Of a stretch of DNA of 64,000 nt, positions 31,201 to 40,147 are shown one piece after another. The notes below the pieces were generated by a model. The model did no database searches. It was not told the DNA's origin and worked only from the letters and a program-made list of their open reading frames with translations. A program made the translations under genes and the position numbers. Within the stretch, counting starts at the first letter, position 1; every line of letters begins with the position of its first letter. Source of the DNA: Stieleria varia (GTDB taxonomy: Bacteria; Planctomycetota; Planctomycetia; Pirellulales; Pirellulaceae); assembly GCF_038443385.1 (NCBI RefSeq), contig NZ_CP151726.1, forward strand, positions 2,170,001 through 2,234,000, written 5' to 3'.

Positions 31201-34200
31201 AGGACGGCTTGCCTTGGGTTGGTCGGTTTCCGATGTTTCGGTTTCCGGTTCGTCTGGTTCTTCGGAAAGTGGAATGCTGGCCACGTACGCCAAGCCTTCC
31301 CCAGGCACTTCCTGCTTGGTCAGACGAAGGCCTGTTGCATCGAAACGAGTCAGGACGGCGGGGGATTTCAGCACGATAAAACGGTCGCCAGGTCGGCCGG
31401 ATAGCGTGATCGTTCCGGTTGCCTTCAGGCGAGCGTCTTGGTGGCTGATCTGCCATTGCTGTGTGATCGAATCGGCTGATTCGAATCCATCGGGTGTCGC
31501 AGCCAAGCAGGAGCCTGCCGTGCTAATAACGATGGCCAGCAAAGCGATTGTGGTCGTCACCGCTCCGGGGCCTGGTTCGGTACCCGGATCGTTCGGTTTT
31601 GCATCCTCTGCGGCCTTGCGTTGCTCGGCCGAGTTTTTCCACCAGAGGCGTAGCTCGCGCAGGCCGTCCAACGCAGGCTGCAGGAAGAGCAAAACACCGA
31701 TGGCCAGTGCCAACAGAGCAAAGAACCACGAGGCTCCGTCACCTTGCCACAACACACCCAACGCGATCAGCAGCATGCCGAGACATCGAAGGGATGTCTT
31801 GGGTAGGGTCTCAAGTTTTCGGAATGAAAAGCCCACGGCTAAGGCCCCCGCCAGCGCGCAGGTCAGCCCCATCCAGGAAAGATTGACTCGCCAGAGTGGC
31901 GTATTGCTGACAGCGATCTCTACCGTTTCACCGGCGGCCAGGATAGGAATGCTGACTTCCAACGGCGCTGGCGGACCGGCATCGGACAGGGCCAGCAATG
32001 CGGTCGCGAATGAGACGACGATCGCGAACGCCAAGCTGAGCAGTCCCCAAGCACGTAGAGAACTCGACTTGCCACGTGTCCAAATTCCGAATATGGCAAA
32101 CAGACCGATCATCAGCAGCGACAGCAAACCATGCTTGGTCAGCCAGTGGAACCCTGTCGGTCGCGAGACAGGCGTGGGAGGTGTCACGGTTCCGCCGCTG
32201 GGCAACAACGCGTGTTCTTCGTCCCCGCTGATGTTCCATTGTGTTTTCAGCAAGGGCGCATCGACGACCGGCAGCGTGAGGACCGGCCTGGATTCTCTGA
32301 CGGTCGGTTTCCCCAATCGCAAGCTGACTTCCACCGGAACGTTGGGATCCGTTCCCCCGGGCAACGGAATCAAGGTTGCATCGTCGGATTGTCGTGCGGT
32401 CACCGGTTGGCCGTTGACGGAGACGGCCCAAAGTCGAACCGGATCGGCGGGGATCTGGATTCGAAAAGTGCGTCGGCCGCGAGTCTTGACGTAGTAAAGC
32501 ACGTCGGTCACCAACTCACCATCGGCCGATACCCGGCTATTGGCTTCCGAAAACTCGACCACTTGCGTCACCGTGGTGCCTGGCTGGAACCAGTTAACTT
32601 TCAGATTCAGATCAAACGGACGATCGGTGTACTGCCAAGTGCCCAGTGGCGGCGCTGTACTCAGCAAACGAAACTCGGCGGGCAATTCGAGTGGATCGAG
32701 TTTCAGCATGTCCTCTGAGATCGAAACGGTTTCGATTTCGACTTGCATCGGACTGACGACTTGGATGTAGCCACGCTCACCTTGCACATCGGTGGGTGAG
32801 ATTTGACCGGCTTGGAACGTCCCTTTGCTCTTGTCTGGCTTTTCCTCAAAAGTCACCAGCAGCGTATGCGCTCCCATCACGGGTTGATGCAGCGAAACGA
32901 TCAGCATGTCGCCTTCACGCCGCCAAGTCCGAACGTCTTGGCCATCGACCATCACATTGCCCAGCGACTGCGGAACAGCGATCGTCCACTCCGACACAGG
33001 TGATCCGGTGACGAAGTAATTGATCAGGGCACTGCCGTAAACCGTTTCTTGGCTCAACGAGTACAGGTGAAACACGTCGGACTGCACGCTGCGGTCCAGC
33101 AATTCCACTTGCATTGTGGCGGACCAGAGCGGCTGACGAATACGGAAAGCCTGTTGTAAATGAGGTGTCGGTTTGGGGAAATACGACAACGGTTTTTCCA
33201 CCAGCAGATCTGCTTGCCCCACTGAAACTCGAAATCCTGGTGCGCCAACGACGCCGATATCACCGCGGACGTTTTTTGCACCGGGAAAATCGATGCGTGG
33301 CAGCAGCCAGTCGCCAGCGGTAGCTACCTCGCTTTTCTCTAGATGCAACGAAACGAGTTGTCGCCCCGTGATGTCTTGGCCGAAGATGATTTTCAAATTG
33401 CGTCTGCCGTCCTGGACCGCAGTGGCCGCGATGTAGTCGGCGACGCTCGCGCCGGTAACCGCGACCACGCTGTAGTCGGACGGGATATCGAAATCCCACT
33501 CGCGAATAGGTGCTTCACGGACATCCAACTCGATGTCCGCCGTGATCACGCGATCGGTTTCGGCGAGTTGATAGACAACCAGCTCGGAGATGTTGACTTC
33601 CGGTTCGATACGATCCGCGGCCACGGTAAACGAATGCTCGGCGGCAGGGAAACGATAGACGAACACCTGACGTGCTGCTATCGGCTCCGCCGGAAATTGC
33701 TCGGGTGCCAACTGGGTCAATCCACTCAGAGCGGTCGGTTCCAAGCGGACCGATCCGTCATTGGCCAGCCTCAGGTATCCTGAATGACGAATCGCACCAA
33801 TGGGATTGAGTCTCAGGCCTTCCACTCGAACCGGCAGGGCGGTCAAAGGAGTCTGGCTGCGGACATGGATTTGACCGGTCAGTGTGATCGGCTGACTGAG
33901 CGTGACATCCAGTTGGCGAGATTGTCCCTGATCGACGACGTTCCAAGCGACGATGTTGGTGCCTTGAACGTCCAGGATTTCGCCGGGACCTTGCAGCAAG
34001 ATGCTCAGCGATTTCAGCTCTCCCTGCAGGACTTGATAGTCGATTCGGTGGTCCTGACGCATCAGCCCCGCGCCGACTCGTGTTTCGATTTGGCCGGTGG
34101 TGGTGAAGAAAAGTTTGCCCTCGCCAGCCTTGCGAGCCATCTTCCAATTCAACTTCGCCCGCCCAGTCGCGGGCAAGAACCCCAACCAGTTGTCTTGGTC

Positions 34201-35256
34201 ACGTATTGGAACCAAGGAATTTTGGTCGGACTGGAATTCCAGATCGGCTGGCAGGCCCTCGATCGTCATCGGGACGACGGCGCTGGCACCGATCGTAAAA
34301 TCCATGCTGCGACCGCTCGCGTTCGATCCTGTTAAGGCAGCGACGAAGTCCAGCGACACGGGGAAAGTGCCGGGCTCAGCGAACACCAATCGGTAGACGG
34401 GTCGATCGTCTTGGGTGGTCAGCCGCAAGCGATAATGAGGATCATCGGGAACGACATTGATCGCTGCGTTGCCCGAGAGAATGCTGATCTCCGCGTCGGG
34501 CTCCGTCACCACCGCGGTACCGCGAAACTGAAGGTTGATGGACTCGCCGTTGGGATGAACGGTGCCCTTGAGCGTCGTCTCGATCAACTCAACCGGTCCG
34601 GGGGCTGCCCCGTTGCGGTTGAGTGAAAGTTTGATTTGCCCGCCGGTCGTTGTTTGGAAACGATTGGACTGATCGGTGTCGTCCAAGGGAGCAAACCCGG
34701 CGGCTTCTGTGACGGTTCCCTGAACCCCCGTCGCGTAATGAATGCTGACGATGGAATTGAAACCGACTGATTCGCCTGGGGTCAAGTGAGTCAGTTCGAT
34801 CGAGGCCGGTAGCTGAAGTGTCTTCTCTGGCGAACGCAGTTTGACCTGTGCTGTGATGTCCCTGGCGTTCTCCGTGAGTTTCAAATCCAGATAACGCTTT
34901 TCGCCTTCTTGACGCACCGACCACGACTGGATGATCTCTCCTTGCACGTCGGTCACCCGATCGGAACCATGCAGTCCGAAACTGACCGAGTCTGCATTTC
35001 CTTGGATGACTTTGATCGACAAGTCAACCGTTTGCTCAATGGATTGCGGTCCGACCTGGACGTTCGCCGTGGCGTTGGCTGTGTAGAACACCGGTGGCTT
35101 TGGCAATTGCCCTCGTGCTTCGACCACGATGCTTCCTGTGCCGTCGCCGCCGATGGAACTGCTGAAGGTGGCTTGATCGGCGTCTTCCTGTGCAATCGCT
35201 GGTACGTTGATCAACCCGATGAATGCCAGCAGGCAGAGATGTTGCAATGGACGCAT
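28282..35256 (-). CDS. Giant exported/membrane protein (2324 residues)
   Basis: Unrecognised function. Signal peptide at about 1-22 (HLCLLAFIGLINVPAIAQ). Residues about 25-1030 are beta-rich, with repeated modules of similar style (FRIRQPLWSATMQVELLDRSVQSDVFHLY). A membrane cluster of several hydrophobic helices spans about 1035-1260, its last helix (TTTIALLAIVISTAGSCLAATPDG) looking like a second signal peptide. Residues about 1265-2285 are again beta-rich, with a Gln-rich helical stretch near 2120-2260, and a C-terminal helix (LLWQSAIALLLLTVLAAAIAYV). The layout suggests two exported halves joined by a membrane block. It is monocistronic as far as seen. Confidence 0.85.
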   Translation of the reverse strand: MRPLQHLCLLAFIGLINVPAIAQEDADQATFSSSIGGDGTGSIVVEARGQLPKPPVFYTANATANVQVGPQSIEQTVDLSIKVIQGNADSVSFGLHGSDRVTDVQGEIIQSWSVRQEGEKRYLDLKLTENARDITAQVKLRSPEKTLQLPASIELTHLTPGESVGFNSIVSIHYATGVQGTVTEAAGFAPLDDTDQSNRFQTTTGGQIKLSLNRNGAAPGPVELIETTLKGTVHPNGESINLQFRGTAVVTEPDAEISILSGNAAINVVPDDPHYRLRLTTQDDRPVYRLVFAEPGTFPVSLDFVAALTGSNASGRSMDFTIGASAVVPMTIEGLPADLEFQSDQNSLVPIRDQDNWLGFLPATGRAKLNWKMARKAGEGKLFFTTTGQIETRVGAGLMRQDHRIDYQVLQGELKSLSILLQGPGEILDVQGTNIVAWNVVDQGQSRQLDVTLSQPITLTGQIHVRSQTPLTALPVRVEGLRLNPIGAIRHSGYLRLANDGSVRLEPTALSGLTQLAPEQFPAEPIAARQVFVYRFPAAEHSFTVAADRIEPEVNISELVVYQLAETDRVITADIELDVREAPIREWDFDIPSDYSVVAVTGASVADYIAATAVQDGRRNLKIIFGQDITGRQLVSLHLEKSEVATAGDWLLPRIDFPGAKNVRGDIGVVGAPGFRVSVGQADLLVEKPLSYFPKPTPHLQQAFRIRQPLWSATMQVELLDRSVQSDVFHLYSLSQETVYGSALINYFVTGSPVSEWTIAVPQSLGNVMVDGQDVRTWRREGDMLIVSLHQPVMGAHTLLVTFEEKPDKSKGTFQAGQISPTDVQGERGYIQVVSPMQVEIETVSISEDMLKLDPLELPAEFRLLSTAPPLGTWQYTDRPFDLNLKVNWFQPGTTVTQVVEFSEANSRVSADGELVTDVLYYVKTRGRRTFRIQIPADPVRLWAVSVNGQPVTARQSDDATLIPLPGGTDPNVPVEVSLRLGKPTVRESRPVLTLPVVDAPLLKTQWNISGDEEHALLPSGGTVTPPTPVSRPTGFHWLTKHGLLSLLMIGLFAIFGIWTRGKSSSLRAWGLLSLAFAIVVSFATALLALSDAGPPAPLEVSIPILAAGETVEIAVSNTPLWRVNLSWMGLTCALAGALAVGFSFRKLETLPKTSLRCLGMLLIALGVLWQGDGASWFFALLALAIGVLLFLQPALDGLRELRLWWKNSAEQRKAAEDAKPNDPGTEPGPGAVTTTIALLAIVISTAGSCLAATPDGFESADSITQQWQISHQDARLKATGTITLSGRPGDRFIVLKSPAVLTRFDATGLRLTKQEVPGEGLAYVASIPLSEEPDEPETETSETDQPKASRPAREFTATFEYQLEAVKPADGVNVLTGVAAHQELNLRYDEAGWDVFGTTAVQIEQVESDDDITQARVLLGPGNASLQLKPQARDVTSEETQFFVEASNLYLPGPGVVDGRHHLHVRTSQGQVSGLTVMIPTGLTVSTVNGPIGSWQFDADSGALKLEIEPAQSAAFDVTIETQRGLDPLPTDVNLSPVKVADASGEVGSVAIAFGPDAQPETLSATDMSAVNLGDFDASLIPESQAVLHRVYRYGTDGGELAVRVTPVEPEVRVVSKQALSLGDERVVLSVNFAAEITRAGLFQLSFPLPEGLEVESLTGDSLHHWAELNDSGNRQIVLHLNGKTIGTQNFALALSGIAPTDVNQWQVPHFELNEATRQSGEMVVRPTTGIRLRTVTRQNVSETDPRTMGGVVQGALAFRLLQRDWNLVLGIEKLDPWVTGQVLHEVTLREGQTRTALIANLEVQNASIRSLRVALPITDADEIKTLRASGGTVSDLVRTATDSDIWEIQLKRRVVGNVQFRIEYERRGDRQNNDETLRPASFPSVRQIAYYFAVRAGGRLELEHDTLTQGWQRADWNSVPQTLREAENRSTPSLVFRAVTPANNLTVHAKRHSIADALKLRVAKGTLTTVLSPTGDQLTAVNVTMEVIQRSSLSVGLPQDGDLLSIFVNGESVNSIRLGGTSNAWQFYILPGIDDRTAEVRFVYSVKGDRLSSLNLTSPEMNVPLENIQWNVIAPEGFELVDHDGNLELVQQSIQRQYDRASYLSKVSGRREVQARQAAELLEQANELLQAGEQSKASWALNSVANQYALDAASNEDARVQLENLQTQQAIVGLNTRRQRLFLDNSLQDTAIVDNEQMRRAATNNPVLQQNQLNFRPQQLSQLLQGNTTEDNAVLQQIAARLVQHQHTTEPAPQAIIISLPEEGDVYTFNRSVQVAEKEPLELDLDFASQYRTLLWQSAIALLLLTVLAAAIAYVTTRPTVE

Positions 35257-35300
35257 GGTGGATCGTTGGTTGGGGGGAGCTAATCGTAGATTCAGTTTCT

Positions 35301-35322
35301 AAAAGGTGTCGGACACCTTTTT
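35301..35322. terminator. Hairpin with T tract, possible terminator
   Basis: Self-complementary AAAAGGTGTC/GGACACCTTTTT; part of the motif (GGACACCTTTTTAAGCCG) is repeated at once downstream. Position is downstream of the VWA/sigma genes read on the minus strand, so it could end that transcript. Confidence 0.55.
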
Positions 35323-35349
35323 AAGCCGCGGACACCTTTTTAAGCCGTC

Positions 35350-35415
35350 GTGAGCCGTGGGCCGTAAGGCACCGGGCAATGCGGTAGGCCCGGCCGCTTA
35401 CGCGTCGCGGCTCAC
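35350..35415. repeat. Family-A repeat, copy 2 (66 bp)
   Basis: Differs from 3160-3225 at one base out of 66, more than 32 kb away. It abuts the family-B element directly. Confidence 0.9.
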
Positions 35416-35566
35416 TACAGTCTTCGCAACACGTTTAGCGAAACGTCTTGCGTGGATTGGTGCGAAAACAGTCTGCGCATATCAGCCGCCACGCGGTAGC
35501 GTCCGGTTCTCAAGCTAGTATTCGAGAACCGGACGCTATCGCGTTGCCGCTCATGAATGATCCGGG
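35416..35566. repeat. Family-B palindromic element, copy 1
   Basis: About 150 bp. A left flank (ACAGTCTTCGCAACACGTTT) leads to a palindromic core at 35493-35542 with arms GCGGTAGCGTCCGGTTC and GAACCGGACGCTATCGC. Related copies: 39901-40059 (full), 46236-46311 (core), and an end fragment at 3302-3336. Confidence 0.85.
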
Positions 35567-35687
35567 CTAGTGGTCTGGGACAACTTATCTTTAGGGTAGT
35601 GGATCTTGTTAAAGATCCTGTAGCGGTGGGATCTTTAACAAGATCCACTACGGCAAACCCTAACTTCTAGCTGTCCCAGACCACTAG
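35567..35687. repeat. 121-bp long palindrome
   Basis: Outer arms CTAGTGGTCTGGGACA and TGTCCCAGACCACTAG enclose inner arms GTAGTGGATCTTGTTAAAGA and its complement. It resembles a MITE-like element. The inner GTAGTGGA motif recurs at 14828-14897. Confidence 0.85.
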
Positions 35688-35812
35688 CGCGTTCGGCTCA
35701 GTTGTTTTTGTTAGGTTCACGCCAATTGTGTCTGACGCTTTTTCATCGATCGTTGCGAAGGGAATTCTGGCGAATCCCATTACGACGTGTGCCAACCACT
35801 GACGCGATGCTG

Positions 35813-38800
35813 CTAACGTCCGCTGAGCTGTCTTGCTTGATCGATCATTTGTTTCAGTTGTTTGACGCGGTTGTCTTGACGCTCTGGATCTGGCAAGCCC
35901 GAGATCAAGTTCGACAGGGTTTGTAAATCGACCGTTTCTCCGAGTGGTTCGCCTCGCAGTTTTGCGGCCAGCAATGCAGCGGACGCGGCGATGCGAATCG
36001 ACGGCGCGGCTTGATCGATCCGTGGAGCATCGGATTGGTAAGGAATCGGCCAACGGTTTTCGATCATCTGACCGGATGAAAGATCACGGAAACGCACGGA
36101 GACCGAACCGATGTCACCTTCGCCGTCCGCCAAAGGCTCAAACTGGTACATCGCCACGCCGGCTTCGGCGGCAGCCATTTCGGCCGCGTCGACTTTGTCG
36201 TTGCGGAAATCTTCTTTGTTCAAGATGTGTTTTTCAAAACCCAGCAGCTTGTAGCTGCCGACACGTTTGGGGTTGAACTCGACTTGCACCTTGACGTTCT
36301 TTGCGGATGGCCGGAGGGCTCCGGCGATTTGGCGAGCAAAACCGTCGTCCACGGATTCGATGGAATCGAGCAAGTAGTACCGGCCGTCGCCTTTACGAGT
36401 GAGCGCTTCGAGGACTTCGTCATTCAACCCTTCGGCGCTGATACCGGCGGCATCGAACGCGATCCCTTGTCCTCGCATGTCGATGATCATTTTCGACAAG
36501 CTTTCGGGATCGGCATCGCCAAGATTGACGGCGCCGTCGGTGAGCAAGATGATTCGGTTCTGAGCACCCTCGGCCTGTTGCTCGCGTGCTTTTTCGATCG
36601 CCAACTGCAAAGCGGCTTCGACATTCGTGCCTCCTTCGCTGGGCAGTTCATCGATCAGTTGAACGAGTCGCTGTGCCTGATCTCCGCTGACTTTGTCGGC
36701 CAGCAAACGTGGTTGGCGGGCGAAGCTGATCAAGGTGACTTGATCGCTCGGTTGCAGTTGCCTAGCGAGCACGGCAAAGGCTCGACGGACGGTTTGTTGG
36801 CGATCGACACGCTCCATCGAACCAGAGTTGTCCAACAAGAACGTCAGTCTCAGCGGCGTATCGCTGGAGCGGCCGGTTGCTGCGGTCCGCATGGAGATGC
36901 GGAGCAGGTTGCGCTGCTGGATGAAGGGATGGATCGACTGCTCAATGCGGCAGGCGACCTTCTCGTCTTGGCTCGGCATCGGATCGCCGTAGTTGAAAGC
37001 GTTGACGAATTCTTCGATACGAATCTTTGCTGGATCCGGCCATTCACCACGCAACAGTGCTGCGAACGCCAGCTTGAAGGAGACATCGCTGACGTGCAGT
37101 GAGAAGGTTGAAAAGGATTCTTGTGCGGCAGATTTTTCGTTCAGACCAGCGGGGGCAGCGCGGCGTGTCGTTGGCGCAAGTCTAGTGTCATCTTCAAGAA
37201 GTTTTTTGAAATAAGGACGCGTTTCATAGCGGTAGTTTCGGGCGGCTCGCTCCGCCTCGAGTGCCACTTGGGCTTCTCCGGCTGATCGGCTTAAGGTTTT
37301 GCTCTCTTCCCTGAGCGTTTGAACTTCGCCTGAGTAGTGACCGCGAATGGCGGGCCTACGATTGCTTTCAAGATCACTTAGTGCATCCAGACCTTGCTCC
37401 TCGACCGCATTCGGTTTTGCAGGCGGCGACAGTTTGCTACTTGCGGATTCAGCGAAATCATCGCTGCGTTCTTCTTGCTCGAGTGCCATCTCTGAATAAT
37501 CTACGTCCGCCGACATCAAACCCTTGATGACACTCTGTGGTGGTTCACCCATTGACTCACTGCTCTGATTTGTCGCTGAAGCTTTAGCTGGAGCGGGCGT
37601 CGCTTGGCGATAGAACTTCTCCGCCGTCGGCTCTGATCCTCGCTGATACGTGATCGAAGAATCACCGGCCATGGGAACGCTAAAGCTGAGTTCGGCACTT
37701 TCGGGAAGACTAACGTCGGGGATACCCAATGAACTTGGTTGATCAGTAGACGAAGATCGCCCGTATCGAGATTCTGATTTCGAATCCAGGCTTTCGCCAT
37801 CCAGACCGCTACCACTCAAGCCACTGTCACCCATGCGAGACAGATCGGAAAAATCCTTCTGTGCAACGACCTTTGGGGCGACCTTTGGGGCGACCTTGCG
37901 ATCAGCTATCTGTTCGGGCAGCGAATCCCCGTCAGAGTCGTTGCTGCCTTGAGAACCATCGCCATTCTCGGCGAACTCGCGGCCTGCCATGTTTTCAACA
38001 AGCGGAGTCGGCGGGGATTGTGCACCGTTCACACTGCTGGATTTGTCCTCACTTGGGGTGTCCGACAGGGAGACTCGTCGTTGCGGCGTGATACTCTGCC
38101 AAGCCGAGACGTCTTTGCCTGCACTAGCAACTTCTTCCGCTTCTTGCGGGTTTGAGAGAGTCGATTCCTCGCGAACGACTTGCGGTCCGTTCGCTCCGTT
38201 TTCAAACCATCGATTCTGGGGCTCAGCAGCGGCGGCTCCCCACTGCTTCTTTCCGCTCTCAAATCTCGCTGGCCCGTCCGTGAAGGATGGAACTGGCCCA
38301 GATGGTTTTGCTTCCGTGGAGGGAGACACCCCATCGCGGGCTTCACCGCGTGTTGACGTTGGTTCTTGCGCGATTTGAAACGCCGGGTTGGCAGGGTAAT
38401 ACTGCACATCGTCTTGCAAATAGTACGGTGACGGCGGTGATGTCGATCCGCTCAGCGGCATGTTCGCTTCGAAGGATTCGCGGATCTCCGAGAGAGCGGT
38501 TTTCGAACTGGGCTCGGCGTCTGTGTCCGAGGCGGCAACGCTCAGTTTTGGCCTAAACCCTGCATTGCGATCCGAATATTCATCAACAAATAGGTTTTCC
38601 GTCGTGGCCTCATCCCACTGGAGTTCAGATCCGACGTCTTGGAGTAACGGGGGGTCGATTGTTGCCGACATTCTAGTACCGCCTGTAAGATCATTCGCAG
38701 TCCTTCTGTAAACCAAGATCGAACCGAGAAGTCCGATCATGCAAATCACGGCCGCGATCTTGGACAAGTTCATCAGCCATTGCTTGCCGGTCCACGCTTT

Positions 38801-39118
38801 CCGATCATGGGAGGCAAGAGTAATCTTGACTGGCAATTCGACGGGCGTTTCACCACGAATCGTTGCGAGTACCCTTTCGCGTTTCTCTGACGACAGTTTC
38901 CAGTCTTCATCGGTGCCAACGAATTCGCCTTCGCCGACTTGATTCAATAATCCATGCACGCTCTGCATTTGCCATTTGAATCTGGCCAACTCGGGGCGTT
39001 CTTGAATCAGGCGATTCAGTTCGTCGCTTTCGAAGTCCGATGCTTCGCCCAGAACGAGCGCGACGATGCGTGCTTCGATTTCCGGATCGATCGATGTTGG
39101 TTGTCGTTCTTCGTTCAT
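35813..39118 (-). CDS. Membrane von Willebrand factor A protein (YfbK-like) with anti-sigma-like N-terminus
   Basis: 1101 residues. The N-terminal 110 residues are acidic and helical (DPEIEARIVALVLGEASDFESDELNRLIQE), like the cytoplasmic part of planctomycete anti-sigma regulators. A transmembrane segment lies at about 118-138. A Ser/Pro/Glu-rich disordered stretch of some 450 residues follows. The C-terminal half has the YfbK vWF N-terminal region (FSLHVSDVSFKLAFAALLRGEWPD), a VWA domain with MIDAS motif DNSGSM near residue 763, and the DUF3520 tail. Its ATG overlaps the sigma-factor stop by four bases, so the two are co-translated. Inference: transmembrane regulator of that sigma factor with an extracytoplasmic metal-dependent adhesion domain. 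Confidence 0.93.
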   Translation of the reverse strand: MNEERQPTSIDPEIEARIVALVLGEASDFESDELNRLIQERPELARFKWQMQSVHGLLNQVGEGEFVGTDEDWKLSSEKRERVLATIRGETPVELPVKITLASHDRKAWTGKQWLMNLSKIAAVICMIGLLGSILVYRRTANDLTGGTRMSATIDPPLLQDVGSELQWDEATTENLFVDEYSDRNAGFRPKLSVAASDTDAEPSSKTALSEIRESFEANMPLSGSTSPPSPYYLQDDVQYYPANPAFQIAQEPTSTRGEARDGVSPSTEAKPSGPVPSFTDGPARFESGKKQWGAAAAEPQNRWFENGANGPQVVREESTLSNPQEAEEVASAGKDVSAWQSITPQRRVSLSDTPSEDKSSSVNGAQSPPTPLVENMAGREFAENGDGSQGSNDSDGDSLPEQIADRKVAPKVAPKVVAQKDFSDLSRMGDSGLSGSGLDGESLDSKSESRYGRSSSTDQPSSLGIPDVSLPESAELSFSVPMAGDSSITYQRGSEPTAEKFYRQATPAPAKASATNQSSESMGEPPQSVIKGLMSADVDYSEMALEQEERSDDFAESASSKLSPPAKPNAVEEQGLDALSDLESNRRPAIRGHYSGEVQTLREESKTLSRSAGEAQVALEAERAARNYRYETRPYFKKLLEDDTRLAPTTRRAAPAGLNEKSAAQESFSTFSLHVSDVSFKLAFAALLRGEWPDPAKIRIEEFVNAFNYGDPMPSQDEKVACRIEQSIHPFIQQRNLLRISMRTAATGRSSDTPLRLTFLLDNSGSMERVDRQQTVRRAFAVLARQLQPSDQVTLISFARQPRLLADKVSGDQAQRLVQLIDELPSEGGTNVEAALQLAIEKAREQQAEGAQNRIILLTDGAVNLGDADPESLSKMIIDMRGQGIAFDAAGISAEGLNDEVLEALTRKGDGRYYLLDSIESVDDGFARQIAGALRPSAKNVKVQVEFNPKRVGSYKLLGFEKHILNKEDFRNDKVDAAEMAAAEAGVAMYQFEPLADGEGDIGSVSVRFRDLSSGQMIENRWPIPYQSDAPRIDQAAPSIRIAASAALLAAKLRGEPLGETVDLQTLSNLISGLPDPERQDNRVKQLKQMIDQARQLSGR

Positions 39119-39711
39119 GACTTTTCGTCAAACCCGAGTGTCTTCAGTTTCCCGGCCAGCTCTTTCAAAATGTGGTGCAGTCGGTAACCGACGTTACCGA
39201 TGCTGAGTCCCGTTTCCTGGCTGATGTCGCGGTACTTCTGACCTTGGAAATATTTCAACCGAACCAATTGCCGATCACCCTCATCGAGTTCCTCAAGTAT
39301 TTGCCTCAATGCGCCCGTGGCTTCCATCCGCTGCATCGCTGCATCGGGAGTCTCTCCGTCGTCCGCCTTGGGTTCGATTTCGCGGTCTTTGCCGAGCAGG
39401 ACCTCTCGTTTGTTGCTGCGAAAGTGGTTGTAGGATGCGTTGCGGACGCTGCGAAACAGCCAAGCGCGTGGCGAGTCGACGTCGTCCCAGTTGCGATGCA
39501 ATTGCAGGAACACTTCCTGCACGATCTCTTCCGCCACCGCACGGCGCCCCGTCAGCGAAAACGCATATCGCAGCAACGGGGCTTCCTCGGAATCAAACAG
39601 CTCCTCCAGCGTGCGCTTGCGCACACCCTCGGTATTGGGCTGGCTGACTCGGGGAGTCGGGTTCAACATGAATTCGTTTCGCGACGCCGGGCACTGCTGA
39701 ATCACATCCAT
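39115..39711 (-). CDS. ECF-type RNA polymerase sigma factor
   Basis: 198 residues. Region 2: LLRYAFSLTGRRAVAEEIVQEVFLQLHRN and WLFRSVRNASYNHFR. Region 4: LKYFQGQKYRDISQETGLSIGNVGYRLHHILKEL. Its TGA overlaps the VWA gene's ATG (ATGA). The N-terminal 35 residues are polar and without a known motif; an internal ATG at residue 15 could be the true start. A sigma factor followed directly by a membrane protein with a soluble N-terminal helix is the standard anti-sigma arrangement. Confidence 0.93.
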   Translation of the reverse strand: MDVIQQCPASRNEFMLNPTPRVSQPNTEGVRKRTLEELFDSEEAPLLRYAFSLTGRRAVAEEIVQEVFLQLHRNWDDVDSPRAWLFRSVRNASYNHFRSNKREVLLGKDREIEPKADDGETPDAAMQRMEATGALRQILEELDEGDRQLVRLKYFQGQKYRDISQETGLSIGNVGYRLHHILKELAGKLKTLGFDEKS

Positions 39712-40147
39712 TCATCCTCTCACAAGGAGAAGGACCGCAGAGGGATGCTTTGTTAGAAGAATTGGGGAGATTTTTCTTTGCTTGCTCCATTGTCGCAGAA
39801 AACACCCAACAATTGCGGTGTTTTCCAGTTTGATTCGCAGCCGAAGGAGACTGCTGACTTTGTGAGCCGCAAGGCGCGGGCCCGGGTTATTCACGCGACT
39901 GCCTACAGTCTTAGCAATACGTTTGCACGAAACGGCTTACGCGGATTAGTAGGAAAACAGTCTGCGCAGATCAGCCGCCATGCGATAGCGTCCGGTTCTT
40001 TCGCCTGTACACGGGAACCGGACGCTATCGCGTGCCGGCTGATGAATAATCCGGACTAGCCGCGGGCCCAGGGGTGTTGACGAAACCCTGTGAGGCCCGT
40101 GTCTAGCGCCATCGGCTCACAGAAATATATAACGCAGGACGATTAGG
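39712..40147. other. 436-bp gene-free region
   Basis: Upstream of the sigma factor on the minus strand. It should hold the promoter of the sigma-VWA operon near 39712-39850, and contains the composite A/B repeat at 39862-40120. No coding frame with a ribosome-binding site was seen. Confidence 0.6.
39862..40120. repeat. Composite repeat: family B nested in a family-A-like palindrome
   Basis: Outer ends are GTGAGCCGCAAGGCGCGGGC and GTCTAGCGCCATCGGCTCAC, which pair with each other. Between them lies a family-B element (39901-40059) whose core 39982-40031 has arms GCGATAGCGTCCGGTTC and GAACCGGACGCTATCGC. Confidence 0.8.

Larger units (their letters stand above)
35257..35812. other. 556-bp gene-free repeat mosaic
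   Basis: Between the giant gene and the VWA gene, both on the minus strand. In order: a hairpin followed by a T-run (35301-35322), the second 66-bp family-A repeat (35350-35415), a family-B element (35416-35566) and a 121-bp palindrome (35567-35687). The remaining 125 bp have no visible feature. Confidence 0.75.

Noticed and set aside
31181-32494. 437-residue plus-strand frame opposite the giant gene
   Set aside because: Ser/Arg/Pro-rich shadow with no motif; the minus frame contains clear membrane helices here.
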